DNA of 64,000 nucleotides from an uncultured Shimia sp. (GCA_937897325.1 CALCOY010000071.1:1-64000), one strand, 5' to 3'. Shown: positions 49,320-60,174, counted from the stretch's first letter. Program-made: numbers and translations. The notes: generated by a model from the sequence alone, not told the origin.

Positions 49320-49631
49320 TCATTTGACAAGAACCGCCGTGCCTGAGGCGCTGACCATCAGCATGTTGTTGATGACCTCATAGTCGAGATCGACACCCAC
49401 CACAGCGTTTGCCCCAAGCACCGCTGCTCGGTCTTCAAGCTCTTTCAGGGCGATATCGCGCGCCTTGCCCAACTCCTGTTCATAGGCGCCGGATCGGCCC
49501 CCGATGATATCGGTGATTCCCGCGAAGATATCGCGAAAGACGTTGGCGCCCAGAATGGCCTCACCGACAACGACGCCTTTGTAGTCGGCGATGGTTTTTC
49601 CCTTTATGGATGGGGTTGTCGTTACAATCAT
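49320..49631 (-). CDS. YbjQ/UPF0145 family protein
   Basis: Encodes 103 aa of the YbjQ (UPF0145, 'heavy-metal-binding') family: [12 protein letters not shown] near 24, Gly-Gly-Arg-Ser-Gly-Ala-Tyr-Glu near 44 and [14 protein letters not shown] near 72. Forms pentameric rings in solved homologues (family knowledge); function unproven. AGAAAGG precedes the ATG. Within the suf gene run. Confidence 0.92.
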   Translation of the reverse strand: MIVTTTPSIKGKTIADYKGVVVGEAILGANVFRDIFAGITDIIGGRSGAYEQELGKARDIALKELEDRAAVLGANAVVGVDLDYEVINNMLMVSASGTAVLVK

Positions 49632-49683
49632 GCTGTTCGGCCTTTCTTATAAGAAGGCCGAAAGCAATGGTCAGAGATCGCGC

Positions 49684-50319
49684 TTACTTGGCTTGGATGA
49701 AGCGCCCGTCGCGACCTGTTTGCTCTAATGGATTGCGAAACCCTTCGAGCCGCACGCCCCCGTCTGCCCGCATAAAGAGGCTCGGCGTTTCGCGCGGTGT
49801 AGGCGCAGCTTCTTCGGGCACGGGCTCTTCCTCCGTTTTGAAAAGATCCGAGAACGAAACGAAGGTTGTCACCGCGAAAACGCTGTCTGGCTGCGTGGTC
49901 TCTTTCACCTCTTCGACATACTGCGGAGAATAGATCGCCGCAGCCCATTCCGGATACCACCAGACGGCGTTGTGCATCGACAAGATGGTGATCCAAACCC
50001 CAGCCAACCGAAACAGGCCGGCTTGACGGAAGCTGTTGCCGAAGGTTGCCCCAAACAGCTTGCACAAAGCGTAGCTGAAACAGAAGTCGAACAGCGGCCG
50101 AAGATTGACGTCGCCCGGCGCCAATTGAAGGCCCGTCGGTTCGAGATAGTAAACCCGGAACATCCGCCCTAAAAGGACCGCAATCACGCCGATAAGCATT
50201 GCGCTTGCTGCCATCACACTGCGCGATGCGATCAGCGTCACACCCGATGAATCCCACCGAAAAACCGAGCCTTTGCGGGATTGGCGAGGATCCGAAATCG
50301 TATAGGTCGCGTTGAACAT
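49684..50319 (-). CDS. hypothetical membrane protein of the suf operon
   Basis: Encodes 211 aa. A polar N-terminus is followed by about three hydrophobic segments (around 33-53, 78-95 and 102-120), then a Glu/Pro-rich stretch (Lys-Thr-Glu-Glu-Glu-Pro-Val-Pro-Glu-Glu) and a polar tail. ATG at 50319 is the first plausible start; codons upstream look untranslated. Not recognised. It lies between sufB and the YbjQ gene on the same strand. Confidence 0.6.
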   Translation of the reverse strand: MFNATYTISDPRQSRKGSVFRWDSSGVTLIASRSVMAASAMLIGVIAVLLGRMFRVYYLEPTGLQLAPGDVNLRPLFDFCFSYALCKLFGATFGNSFRQAGLFRLAGVWITILSMHNAVWWYPEWAAAIYSPQYVEEVKETTQPDSVFAVTTFVSFSDLFKTEEEPVPEEAAPTPRETPSLFMRADGGVRLEGFRNPLEQTGRDGRFIQAK

Positions 50320-50476
50320 GGTGCGCCTCAAAGCCGAACAGATGCGTCCAGAAAACCGCATATTTGTGGCAATTTTTAGACGAACCACCCTGCTCAGGGG
50401 GCCTAAGCACATCCATTTCGGGCGCAATCTCTACCCGAGCGCGAACATATCCGTCAGACCATTCAATCATGCAAGC

Positions 50477-51988
<1,512 letters not shown>

Positions 51989-52015
51989 AATGGCTTCCTC
52001 TCTCTGACGTTTGGC

Positions 52016-53158
52016 TCAGGCCGCCCGCGCCTCGTGCTTTTTCAGTTTTTCCGTCCATACATCGGCAAATCGCAGGACGTCTTCTTCAGTGGTCTCCAGC
52101 CCCAGCGAAACCCGGATCGCAGATGCGGCCTCATCTTCCGAATATCCCATAGCCTTAAGAACCCGGCTGGCCTTGACCTTCCCGCTGGAACAGGCTGATC
52201 CTGACGATATCGCAAAGCCCGAAAGGTCCATCTGCATCACCTGGGTCTCACCCTTCCAGCCCGGCGTGATGAAGCAGGATGTGTTCGGCAGCCGCGCAAC
52301 ATCTTTCCCAACAAAAATAATCCGGTTTGAAGCCGCCTCAAGGGCACTTTCTAGAATATTTCTAAGTTTCTCGACGCGATCCCACGCACCCGCCTCTACA
52401 TCTCGTGCCGCCGCCGCAGCCGCAGCCCCAAATCCAGCAATACCAATGACGTTCTCCGTCCCAGAGCGCCGCCCCATCTCCTGCCCGCCGCCCTCGACAA
52501 GCGGGTTGCGCTCAACATCGTCAACCCCTGTTCGAATGATCAGCGCGGCAGCACCTTTGGGACCACCAATTTTGTGAGCTGAGATCATCGCTGCATCAGC
52601 GCCAGACGTTCGGAAGGAAAACTGTCTTTTGCCCCAGATCTGCACGGCATCACAAAGCAAGCGAGATTCCATTGGAAGCCGCTCCGCAATGTAAGAAAAA
52701 TCACTCGGCACATCTTGTAAAACGCCCGTTTCAGAATTTGCGGCCTGTACAGCGAATGCATCTAGCGGATTAACAGCCCCCAAAAATTCGGTGTCAAAAT
52801 CGTGGGCGATATCCAAAACACCTGATGAGCAGGTTCGGAACGCATAGTCGATGTGTTTGTGCGCCCAAACGGCGTCGTGCTCCACTGCAGCACAAACTGT
52901 GCGATATTCACAACCAAATGCCTGAACAGCCGTTTTGGCAGACTCGGTCGCGGACCCCGTGAATACAATCTCTTGTGTTTCACAGCCGACCAATGCCGCC
53001 ACCTGCCCGCGCGCGCGTTCCACGATCGCCTTCGCATCACGCCCCTCTGCATGGACACTCGATGGATTGCCCACCACATCCATTGCCGCGATCATCGCAT
53101 CGCGCGCCTCCTGGCGCAAAGGCGTGGTCGCATTGTGATCAAGATAGACGCGCCGCAC
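52016..53158 (-). CDS. cysteine desulfurase (IscS/NifS-like)
   Basis: PLP enzyme of 380 aa: Tyr-Leu-Asp-His-Asn-Ala-Thr-Thr-Pro-Leu at the start, the PLP Lys in Ser-Ala-His-Lys-Ile-Gly-Gly-Pro-Lys-Gly near 198 and the class I active-site loop Ser-Ser-Gly-Ser-Ala-Cys-Ser-Ser-Gly-Lys near 325. GTG at 53158 has AAAGGAC at good spacing. The second cysteine desulfurase of the operon besides sufS, directly after the Rrf2 regulator, an arrangement common in Rhodobacterales. The upstream region is a dispersed repeat that supplies its ribosome binding site. Confidence 0.93.
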   Translation of the reverse strand: MRRVYLDHNATTPLRQEARDAMIAAMDVVGNPSSVHAEGRDAKAIVERARGQVAALVGCETQEIVFTGSATESAKTAVQAFGCEYRTVCAAVEHDAVWAHKHIDYAFRTCSSGVLDIAHDFDTEFLGAVNPLDAFAVQAANSETGVLQDVPSDFSYIAERLPMESRLLCDAVQIWGKRQFSFRTSGADAAMISAHKIGGPKGAAALIIRTGVDDVERNPLVEGGGQEMGRRSGTENVIGIAGFGAAAAAAARDVEAGAWDRVEKLRNILESALEAASNRIIFVGKDVARLPNTSCFITPGWKGETQVMQMDLSGFAISSGSACSSGKVKASRVLKAMGYSEDEAASAIRVSLGLETTEEDVLRFADVWTEKLKKHEARAA

Positions 53159-53170
53159 GCCCCTGTCCTT

Positions 53171-53220
53171 TCTCTGGGTCACAAATATCCCGGGGTGTTT
53201 GAGGGGCAGCGCCCCTCAAG
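53171..53220. repeat. GC-rich intergenic repeat, copy 2
   Basis: Read on the minus strand: a GAGGGGC-GCT-GCCCCTC hairpin followed by CCCCGGGATATTTG, then GACCCAGAGAA. Matches the copy at 59834-59880 closely. Here it lies between the Rrf2 gene and the cysteine desulfurase gene inside the operon, so its hairpin may modulate read-through. Confidence 0.65.
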
Positions 53221-53281
53221 CCCGCGCGGCAAGCGCAGACAAGACAAATGCGCCGAAGGCGCGCCAGAGGATCAACTCTCC

Positions 53282-53740
53282 TCATCCATCCACCACAGCG
53301 AAGATGTTGGGGACCGCAGGACAAGGCGCCAGATCGTTCTCGATCACGTCCGAAAGCCGGGTCTGGTGCAGGAAGACATAGACATGGGCGCTCAGCCCCT
53401 CCCACAGCCGATTTGTCAGCGATTGCGCTCGGCTGCCGGAAAGCCCGCCAGAAGCACCTGCGCCTTTGTGCATGGCGTCAACCGTTTCATCGACTGCCGC
53501 CAGCACTTCGACCACCCGGATCTCTGAAGCCGGCCGCGCCAGCCGATAGCCTCCGCCAGGCCCGCGCACCGATTGCACCAGCTCCGCGCGTCGCAATTTC
53601 ACGAAAAGCTGCTCAAGATAAGGCAGCGAAACATCCTGGCGCTGCGAAATCTCACCCAGTGAAACCAGCGCATCCCCTGGCTGCATGGCGATGTCAGCTA
53701 GAGCCACCATCGCGTAACGTCCTTTGGTCGATAATTTCAT
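53282..53740 (-). CDS. iscR: Rrf2 family regulator (IscR-like) of the suf operon
   Basis: Rrf2/IscR-type regulator of 152 aa: Met-Lys-Leu-Ser-Thr-Lys-Gly-Arg-Tyr-Ala-Met at the start, recognition helix near 35-50 and Val-Arg-Gly-Pro-Gly-Gly-Gly-Tyr-Arg-Leu-Ala near 58-68. The segment that carries three cysteines in E. coli IscR (around 90-105) has none; the only Cys is near residue 140. This lack of the standard ligands is known for Rhodobacterales IscR. First gene of the suf operon, preceded by a perfect palindrome, so probably the iron/Fe-S-responsive regulator of suf. Confidence 0.88.
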   Translation of the reverse strand: MKLSTKGRYAMVALADIAMQPGDALVSLGEISQRQDVSLPYLEQLFVKLRRAELVQSVRGPGGGYRLARPASEIRVVEVLAAVDETVDAMHKGAGASGGLSGSRAQSLTNRLWEGLSAHVYVFLHQTRLSDVIENDLAPCPAVPNIFAVVDG

Positions 53741-53821
53741 GAGCCACGCACCCCCGATTGACCTTCGCCGCCTAAGGTCATACATCCGACGCCACCGCAC
53801 GATAAGCGGACACGCCCAGTA

Positions 53822-53838
53822 TTTAGAACAGTTCTAAA
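53822..53838. promoter_or_regulatory. 17-bp palindrome upstream of iscR/suf
   Basis: TTTAGAAC-A-GTTCTAAA is a perfect palindrome 82 bp upstream of the iscR-like start and 63 bp before the divergent hydrolase gene. It looks like the Iron-Rhodo-box operator described in Rhodobacterales iron regulation, recalled from memory. Likely the binding site of the IscR-like protein for suf control. Confidence 0.7.
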
Positions 53839-53900
53839 GTGATGGGAGGTATTCGTCAAGAATGTCCATCACTCCATGAACCGCGAGGACAGACGCAGAT

Positions 53901-54554
53901 ATGCCCGAGGTCATCTTTCCCGGACCCGAAGGTCGCCTGGAAGGCCGCTACCACCCCCAAAAGGAACGCGACGCGCCGATCGCTATCATCCTGCATCCCC
54001 ATCCGCAATTCGGGGGAACGATGAACCACAAGGTCGTGCACAAGCTGCACTATACCTTTTTCAACATGGGATTCACCGTTCTTCGCTTCAATTTCCGCGG
54101 CGTCGGGCGCAGCCAGGGCGAATATGATCAGGGTGTGGGAGAATTGTCAGATGCGGCCTCCGCCCTCGACTACCTTCAGTCGATGAACAACAATTCCAAA
54201 CATTGCTGGGTTGCGGGTTTCTCCTTCGGCGCGTGGATCGGCATGCAGCTTCTAATGCGCAGACCCGAAATCACCGGTTTCATCTCGGTATCACCGCCCG
54301 CCAACATGTACGACTTTTCGTTCCTGGCCCCTTGCCCGTCTTCCGGGCTGATCATCAACGGCACCGCCGACCGCGTGGCCCCGCCTTCGGATACCGAGGC
54401 ACTCGTCGCGAAGCTTCATGAACAAAAAGGCATCACGATCACGCATACGCAAGTCGAAGGTGCCGGGCATTTCTTCGAGGAACCGCATCTCGACACGTTG
54501 GTCGAACACACGACCGACTACGTGAAGCGCCGCCTGACGGAGACATCGCGCTAA
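53901..54554 (+). CDS. alpha/beta hydrolase
   Basis: Cytosolic alpha/beta hydrolase of 217 aa: Leu-His-Pro-His-Pro-Gln-Phe-Gly-Gly-Thr-Met near 31-41, Phe-Asn-Phe-Arg-Gly-Val-Gly-Arg-Ser near 63, nucleophile elbow GFSFGA near 105-110, Asp in Gly-Thr-Ala-Asp-Arg-Val-Ala near 156 and catalytic His in Gly-Ala-Gly-His-Phe-Phe near 193. The family includes serine aminopeptidase-like and dienelactone hydrolase-like esterases; substrate unknown. GAGGACA precedes the ATG. Overlaps the next gene by one base (TAATG). Confidence 0.9.
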   Translation: MPEVIFPGPEGRLEGRYHPQKERDAPIAIILHPHPQFGGTMNHKVVHKLHYTFFNMGFTVLRFNFRGVGRSQGEYDQGVGELSDAASALDYLQSMNNNSKHCWVAGFSFGAWIGMQLLMRRPEITGFISVSPPANMYDFSFLAPCPSSGLIINGTADRVAPPSDTEALVAKLHEQKGITITHTQVEGAGHFFEEPHLDTLVEHTTDYVKRRLTETSR

Positions 54555-54778
54555 TGACGGACGTCGTCGAACTTGCGAACAAGCTGGCCGAGGAATGCCT
54601 GGCCGTGCAGCGTGAGGTCGGCGACGAAAGGCTTTTTATGGAAGTTGGCACCGTCATCGGCGCCTCCTCCCAGACCCTTGAAGAGGCCTTTCTGACCGCG
54701 ATCCGCACAAGGATGGCCAACGACAAGGCACGCGAATTCCTCGCCCAGAAGCTCAAGAGCCACCGGGCGCAGACTTAG
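54554..54778 (+). CDS. small helical conserved hypothetical protein
   Basis: Encodes 74 aa, predicted all-helical and charged (Leu-Ala-Asn-Lys-Leu-Ala-Glu-Glu-Cys at the start, Lys-Leu-Lys-Ser-His at the end). Start overlaps the hydrolase stop, indicating an operon. Its stop overlaps the end of the convergent phosphodiesterase gene by 4 bp. Family not recognised. Confidence 0.7.
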   Translation: MTDVVELANKLAEECLAVQREVGDERLFMEVGTVIGASSQTLEEAFLTAIRTRMANDKAREFLAQKLKSHRAQT

Positions 54779-55932
54779 CTGCGCTCACGGCGGCGGCGCA
54801 GGACCAGAAGTGTCAGACCCGACAACAACAGCAGACCGCCCGCAGGCAGTGGGATCGGCGTTATGAAGTCCCGGTAGGTCGCGACAGCCACATCCGGCGT
54901 GTCCGTGATGATGCCGTCCAGCCCAAGCGCATAAAGCTCCTGATACTGCATCCCGAAGTCAATCGGCGTCGACGGGTCCAGAAGCCAGTCGTAGTAAGTG
55001 TCCAACGCAACGCCGTCCGGCAGGCTCAGCGTCCACACATAGGTCTCAAGACCTGCCAGGCTGGCCGCCTCAACAAAATCGAGCTCCGCCGGGTTCACGA
55101 ATTCCTGAAACGGCGCATCCGTCGTCAGGTAAAGCCCGGCAAACAGCGCCAGACCGTCCAGATCGCCATACAGATCCGCGACCAGCGCATTTAACCCCTC
55201 TTGAGTTTCGGGCGCGCCATCCAGCGTCAGCATGAGCGCATCAAGCTGGTATGTCGGCACGTCCAGATCGGTCCCCGCCAACCTGGCATCAATCTCGGCC
55301 ATGAACGCTTGCGAGAAGGATTGCACAACCACCGGCGAAGCCCCTTCGACATAGCCGCGCGTCTCCCATTGACCAACAAGTAGATCAATGATCAATGCCC
55401 GCTCGCCCGGGCTGCCATCTTCTTCCAGCTTTACCTCAGTCAGTACCTTCTGACCGTCCAGCTTCCCTTCCGCCAGATCCAGCGCCTCGTCATAGCTTGG
55501 TATGCGGTAGACGTAGTCTGGCGCTTGCCCGACAGGGTTCGCGGGATCCAGCGCCAGTTCATTGCGCACGCCTGCATCATTCGGCGACATTTCCAGCGTC
55601 AGTATGCGCAACTCGTCCATGTCGAAGTCGCGCACGTAAAATTCGCCATCTGCGCGGGCCCGCTCCGGCCCGAAAAGATCCTCCACATTGGTGGATTCGC
55701 TCAATGTCAGATCGTGATACACCGCAAGCTGATCGTCCCGCGTCAGAACCAGGTCGAGCTCGTACCCCGTCGCCCCCAAATCCGCGCCGACCTCAAACGC
55801 CTCCAGCGTGTTTTCGAAGGACAGATAGCTTGCCCCGCGGTGCGACCAGATCTCCGGCCCCATGGTTGCTGCTGACGCAATCGTCGGCATCGCAACGAAA
55901 GCCGCCAAGAAAGCCGTCTTTATTCGTTCCAT
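54775..55932 (-). CDS. glycerophosphodiester phosphodiesterase with VPLPA-CTERM anchor
   Basis: Secreted enzyme of 385 aa. Signal peptide about residues 1-22 (ending Ala-Ser-Ala). The GDPD catalytic barrel starts with Ser-His-Arg-Gly-Ala-Ser near 31, then Glu-Asn-Thr-Leu-Glu-Ala near 41, Glu-Leu-Asp-Leu near 59 and His near 74: the metal-binding and catalytic residues of the family are present. The last 25 residues are Ile-Pro-Leu-Pro-Ala-Gly, a hydrophobic helix and an Arg cluster, the VPLPA-CTERM protein-sorting signal. The enzyme hydrolyses glycerophosphodiesters and is presumably processed by an exosortase at the cell surface. Start Met at 55932 chosen for the signal peptide. Confidence 0.88.
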   Translation of the reverse strand: MERIKTAFLAAFVAMPTIASAATMGPEIWSHRGASYLSFENTLEAFEVGADLGATGYELDLVLTRDDQLAVYHDLTLSESTNVEDLFGPERARADGEFYVRDFDMDELRILTLEMSPNDAGVRNELALDPANPVGQAPDYVYRIPSYDEALDLAEGKLDGQKVLTEVKLEEDGSPGERALIIDLLVGQWETRGYVEGASPVVVQSFSQAFMAEIDARLAGTDLDVPTYQLDALMLTLDGAPETQEGLNALVADLYGDLDGLALFAGLYLTTDAPFQEFVNPAELDFVEAASLAGLETYVWTLSLPDGVALDTYYDWLLDPSTPIDFGMQYQELYALGLDGIITDTPDVAVATYRDFITPIPLPAGGLLLLSGLTLLVLRRRRERS

Positions 55933-56139
55933 TTGTGAGTACCCCATTCATCCTATCGACCCGGCAAATGCCAAAGGCATGTAACGGGCCGATGTCGGAA
56001 ACATGACGGTTTGAGCCAAAATCACCGACGGCGCGGTAGGTTGCGACAAATCCGTATACCGTTGCATACCGGCTGGTCAAAACGACTGCCCTGCGGTAAT
56101 GCAGCCGCAGAATCTTCCTAACGCGCAAAGGACCTCCCC

Positions 56140-57354
56140 ATGACCAAGATCAAGGTGGAAAACCCCGTCGTCGAAATGGACGGGGACGAGATGACACGGA
56201 TCATCTGGCAATTCATCAAAGACAAGCTGATCCTGCCCTATCTCGATATTGATCTTCTCTACTACGATCTCGGGATCGAAGAGCGCGACCGTACCAACGA
56301 CCAGATCACCATCGACAGCGCCGAAAAGACCAGAGAGGTTGGCGTCGCAGTCAAATGCGCAACCATCACCCCGGACGAGGCGCGGGTCGAGGAATTCGGC
56401 CTCAAGCAAATGTGGCGCAGCCCCAATGGCACGATCCGAAACATCCTCGGCGGTGTCGTCTTCCGCCAACCCATCATTTGCCAGAACGTGCCACGCCTTG
56501 TACCCGGCTGGACCCAGCCCATCGTCATCGGGCGTCACGCCTTTGGCGACCAGTACCGCGCTACGGACATGAAATTCCCAGGGCCGGGCACGCTGACCAT
56601 GAAGTTCGTTGGCGACGACGGAACAGTCGACGAACGTGAGGTTTTCAAGGCTCCCGCTTCGGGCGTCTACATGGGCATGTACAATCTGGATGAATCGATC
56701 CGCGACTTTGCCCGTGCCTCCATGAACTACGCCCTGAACCTCGGCTGGGATTGTTATCTGTCGACCAAGAACACCATACTTAAGCAATATGACGGCCAGT
56801 TCATGATCCTCTTCCAAGAGGTCTTCGACAGCGAATTCGCCGAAAAGTTCAAAGAGGCCGGGATCACCTACGAACACCGTCTGATTGACGACATGGTCGC
56901 TTGCGCCATGAAATGGAATGGCGGCTTTGTCTGGGCCTGCAAGAACTACGACGGCGATGTGCAGTCGGACACTGTGGCTCAAGGGTTCGGCTCTCTCGGT
57001 CTAATGACCTCGCAGCTGATGACGCCGGATGGCAAGATCGTGGAGGCCGAAGCGGCTCATGGCACCGTCACACGTCACTACCGCCAACATCAGAAGGGCG
57101 AGGAAACCTCGACCAATTCCATCGCCTCGATTTACGCTTGGACGGGTGGTCTGAAACACCGCGCCAAGCTCGACGGGAACGAGCCGCTGATGAATTTTGC
57201 AACCACGCTCGAAAAGGTCATCGTTGACACCGTGGAAAGTGGTCACATGACCAAAGACCTCGCGCTGCTGGTTGGTCCGGATCAAAAGTGGCTAACCACT
57301 ATGGGTTTTCTCGAAAAGGTGGACGACAACCTCAACAAGGCACTTGCAGGATAG
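56140..57354 (+). CDS. icd: NADP-dependent isocitrate dehydrogenase
   Basis: TCA-cycle enzyme (404 aa, eukaryote-like dimeric type) converting isocitrate to 2-oxoglutarate with NADPH. Marks include [11 protein letters not shown] near residue 10, Ser-Pro-Asn-Gly-Thr-Ile-Arg-Asn near 93 (isocitrate binding) and Ala-Ala-His-Gly-Thr-Val-Thr-Arg-His near 305 (NADP binding). AAAGGA precedes the ATG. Monocistronic: a strong terminator follows immediately. Confidence 0.98.
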   Translation: MTKIKVENPVVEMDGDEMTRIIWQFIKDKLILPYLDIDLLYYDLGIEERDRTNDQITIDSAEKTREVGVAVKCATITPDEARVEEFGLKQMWRSPNGTIRNILGGVVFRQPIICQNVPRLVPGWTQPIVIGRHAFGDQYRATDMKFPGPGTLTMKFVGDDGTVDEREVFKAPASGVYMGMYNLDESIRDFARASMNYALNLGWDCYLSTKNTILKQYDGQFMILFQEVFDSEFAEKFKEAGITYEHRLIDDMVACAMKWNGGFVWACKNYDGDVQSDTVAQGFGSLGLMTSQLMTPDGKIVEAEAAHGTVTRHYRQHQKGEETSTNSIASIYAWTGGLKHRAKLDGNEPLMNFATTLEKVIVDTVESGHMTKDLALLVGPDQKWLTTMGFLEKVDDNLNKALAG

Positions 57355-57360
57355 CATACC

Positions 57361-57396
57361 AATGGCCGCTCCCAAACCGGGCGGCCATTTTCATTT
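57361..57396 (+). terminator. Rho-independent terminator of icd
   Basis: Perfect 9-bp stem AATGGCCGC / GCGGCCATT with an 11-nt loop and a following TTCATTT, 6 bp after the icd stop. Confidence 0.85.
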
Positions 57397-57420
57397 GACC
57401 TCTGCGCGAAAGTGACAGCC

Positions 57421-57756
57421 ATGCCGGTGCACTATATCTATCTCATCATCGCCATCGCCGCCGAAACCGTGGGCACGACAGCCCTGCAGGCAAGCGCGCA
57501 ATTCACCCGGCTGGGTCCGACGTTCCTCGTCGTGGTCGCCTATTGCCTCGCCTTCTACTTCCTCGGTCTTGCGCTAAAATACGTCCCAGTGGGCATCGCA
57601 TATGCCATCTGGTCCGGCCTAGGTATCGTGTTGATCGCACTCATCGGCTTCACGCTCTTTGGCCAACGTCTCGATCTGCCCGCCATCTTGGGCCTCAGCC
57701 TCATCATTGGGGGGATCGTCATCATCCAGCTTTTCTCCAAGACGGCTACACATTAG
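57421..57756 (+). CDS. SMR family transporter (EmrE-like)
   Basis: Small multidrug resistance protein of 111 aa with four TM helices. The membrane-embedded Glu required for proton/drug coupling is at about residue 15 (Ala-Ala-Glu-Thr-Val-Gly-Thr-Thr). The pattern Pro-Val-Gly-Ile-Ala-Tyr-Ala-Ile-Trp-Ser-Gly-Leu-Gly near 56-68 is diagnostic. Functions as a dimer in the inner membrane. ATG at 57421 preferred; GTG at 57412 is possible. The 251-bp gap to typA holds nothing else I can support. Confidence 0.95.
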   Translation: MPVHYIYLIIAIAAETVGTTALQASAQFTRLGPTFLVVVAYCLAFYFLGLALKYVPVGIAYAIWSGLGIVLIALIGFTLFGQRLDLPAILGLSLIIGGIVIIQLFSKTATH

Positions 57757-58007
57757 CGCTTTGGTATGAAAGGACACCGCGCGCGGCGCTAAGCGCGGGA
57801 TCTAAGTGCGCCGCACCGACGCAATACCGACGTTCTACCGATGCGATACAGACCGCCGACAAGCCTTGTTTTATTGGCTTAATCGCCCCACCTTTCGGTT
57901 TCGCGACAACCAGCCCACCGAACGTTGCGCGACACCCCGCAAAACGCGCCCTAGCCTTTTCTGAATATGCACGCTATGGCCCGGCCTACCACTGAAAAGG
58001 CTGCCTT

Positions 58008-59825
58008 ATGGACCTGCGCAACATCGCCATCATCGCTCACGTCGACCACGGCAAAACGACCTTGGTCGATGAACTTCTCAAGCAATCCGGGGCCTTCCGG
58101 GAGAACCAAGCCATCGCTGAAAGGGCCATGGATTCCAATGAGTTGGAGCGGGAACGCGGCATCACCATCCTGGCCAAAGCCACCTCTGTGGAATGGAAAG
58201 ACACGCGCATCAACATCGTCGACACTCCCGGCCACGCAGATTTCGGGGGCGAGGTCGAACGGATTCTCTCGATGGTCGATGGGGTTGTTCTGCTTGTTGA
58301 TGCCGCTGAAGGACCGATGCCGCAGACAAAATTCGTGACGTCCAAAGCGCTCGCTCTGGGCCTGCGCCCTATTGTGGTGCTTAACAAGGTCGATAAGCCC
58401 GACGCCGAACCGGATCGCGCCCTGGACGAAGTCTTTGATCTTTTTGCGAATTTGGGCGCTGATGACGATCAACTGGATTTTCCCGCGATGTACGCATCTG
58501 GCCGATCTGGCTGGGCCGATATGGAGCTTGATGGCCCACGCAAAGATCTCGCGTCGCTTTTTGATCTGGTCGTAGATCACGTGCCCGCGCCCGCGCAGAT
58601 CGCAGCGAAAGATAAGCCTTTCCAGATGCTTGCGACAACGCTTGGAAGCGATCCGTTTATTGGCCGCATCCTCACAGGCCGGGTGGAGGCCGGAACGCTG
58701 AAGACTGGGGAAACCGTCAAGGCGCTCAGCCGGGATGACGGGCTGGTCGAGAACTTTCGTGTAACAAAAATCCTTGCGTTCCGGGGCCTTGCGCAGCAAT
58801 CCATTGACGTGGCAGAGGCAGGCGACATCGTCAGTCTGGCTGGAATGTCGAAAGCCACCGTTGCAGACAGCATCGTTGCACCATCAATCGGCGGCGCACT
58901 TCCGGCACAGCCCATTGACCCGCCCACAATCACCGTGACGTTTGGCATCAATGACAGCCCATTGGCGGGCCGCGACGGCAAAAAGGTTCAGTCCCGCGTG
59001 ATCCGCGACCGGCTGCTTAAGGAAGCGGAAAGCAACGTCGCCATAAGGGTGACCGACACGCCCGGCGGCGAAGCTTTCGAGGTCGCCGGCCGCGGCGAAT
59101 TGCAGATGGGCGTGCTGATTGAAAACATGCGCCGGGAAGGGTTCGAGCTTTCGATCTCCCGGCCGCAGGTGCTGTTCCGGGAGGAAAGCGGCCAGCGGCT
59201 TGAACCGATCGAAGAAGTCACAATCGACGTGGATGACGAGTATTCTGGGTCGGTCATCGAAAAGATCACAGGCGCCCGCAAGGGCGATCTGGTTGAGATG
59301 AAGCCTGCCGGGTCCGGCAAGACGCGCATCGTTGCGCATGTGCCCTCGCGCGGGCTCATCGGCTATCATGGCGAATTTCTGACCGACACGCGCGGTACAG
59401 GGGTCCTCAATCGCGTCTTCCAGGGCTGGTCCGCTTACAAAGGACCGATCCCGGGACGGCGTGCAGGCGTCCTGATCTCAATGGAGAATGGCCAGTCGGT
59501 GGCGTATGCCCTCTGGAACCTCGAAGAGCGTGGGCGGATGTTCATCGGCCCGCAAGCCAACGTGTATACTGGCATGATCATCGGCGAACACAGTCGCGAC
59601 AACGATCTCGAAGTAAACCCGCTCAAGGGAAAAAAATTGACAAACGTGCGGGCCAGTGGCTCTGACGATGCGGTGCGGCTGACCCCACATGTTCAGTTTT
59701 CCCTCGAAGAAGCAATTGCTTACATTGACGATGATGAACTGGTCGAGGTCACACCAAATGCGATCCGGCTCCGCAAGCGATTCCTAGATCCGCATGAACG
59801 CAAGCGTATGGCGCGAGCCTCCTGA
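58008..59825 (+). CDS. typA: translational GTPase TypA/BipA
   Basis: Ribosome-binding GTPase (605 aa) involved in 50S assembly and stress adaptation. G1 is [10 protein letters not shown] (about 10-19), G2/G3 include Glu-Arg-Gly-Ile-Thr-Ile-Leu and [12 protein letters not shown] (about 77-88), G4 is Asn-Lys-Val-Asp (about 131). EF-G-like domains II, III and V and the TypA-specific C-terminus follow. AAAAGG lies before the ATG. Complete. Confidence 0.97.
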   Translation: MDLRNIAIIAHVDHGKTTLVDELLKQSGAFRENQAIAERAMDSNELERERGITILAKATSVEWKDTRINIVDTPGHADFGGEVERILSMVDGVVLLVDAAEGPMPQTKFVTSKALALGLRPIVVLNKVDKPDAEPDRALDEVFDLFANLGADDDQLDFPAMYASGRSGWADMELDGPRKDLASLFDLVVDHVPAPAQIAAKDKPFQMLATTLGSDPFIGRILTGRVEAGTLKTGETVKALSRDDGLVENFRVTKILAFRGLAQQSIDVAEAGDIVSLAGMSKATVADSIVAPSIGGALPAQPIDPPTITVTFGINDSPLAGRDGKKVQSRVIRDRLLKEAESNVAIRVTDTPGGEAFEVAGRGELQMGVLIENMRREGFELSISRPQVLFREESGQRLEPIEEVTIDVDDEYSGSVIEKITGARKGDLVEMKPAGSGKTRIVAHVPSRGLIGYHGEFLTDTRGTGVLNRVFQGWSAYKGPIPGRRAGVLISMENGQSVAYALWNLEERGRMFIGPQANVYTGMIIGEHSRDNDLEVNPLKGKKLTNVRASGSDDAVRLTPHVQFSLEEAIAYIDDDELVEVTPNAIRLRKRFLDPHERKRMARAS

Positions 59826-59833
59826 GGATATAC

Positions 59834-59880
59834 TGGGGCTCTGCCCCAGACCCCGGGATATTTGAGGCCCAGAGAAGATA
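59834..59880 (+). repeat. GC-rich intergenic repeat, copy 3
   Basis: CTGGGGC-TCT-GCCCCAG hairpin followed by ACCCCGGGATATTTG and GGCCCAGAGAAG. Nearly identical in layout to 53171-53220. It lies 8 bp after the typA stop and before the stop of the convergent DUF1330 gene, so it may act as terminator. Confidence 0.7.
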
Positions 59881-59886
59881 GAAAGA

Positions 59887-60174
59887 TCAATCGGTCGTTT
59901 CGACGATGACGATCTCTCGCTCGGAAGCGGCCTTTGCCCAGGTTACAGCCTCCTGGTATCTGGTGTCATTGTAGGCGGCAAGCGCCGCATCTACGTCCGG
60001 AAAGCGGGCCACCACATTACGCGCGCGGCCTTGCCCTTCGACCTGCTCGACCCTGCCACCCCGCGCGATGAAAACACCACCATGGGCGGGGATCACCTCG
60101 GAGGCGACCTCAATGTATTTTGCATAGGTTTCGCTGTTCGTCACGTCGACCCGCGCGATCCAAAGTGCCCCCAT
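59887..60174 (-). CDS. DUF1330 domain protein
   Basis: Encodes 95 aa of the DUF1330 family: Ala-Arg-Val-Asp-Val-Thr-Asn near 7, Gly-Gly-Val-Phe-Ile-Ala-Arg-Gly-Gly near 31-39, Asn-Val-Val-Ala-Arg-Phe-Pro-Asp near 51 and Tyr-Gln-Glu-Ala near 70. Starts one base after the alaS stop (TGA-G-ATG), so it is co-translated with alaS. Function unknown. A distant relative is at 21673-21975. Confidence 0.88.
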   Translation of the reverse strand: MGALWIARVDVTNSETYAKYIEVASEVIPAHGGVFIARGGRVEQVEGQGRARNVVARFPDVDAALAAYNDTRYQEAVTWAKAASEREIVIVETTD

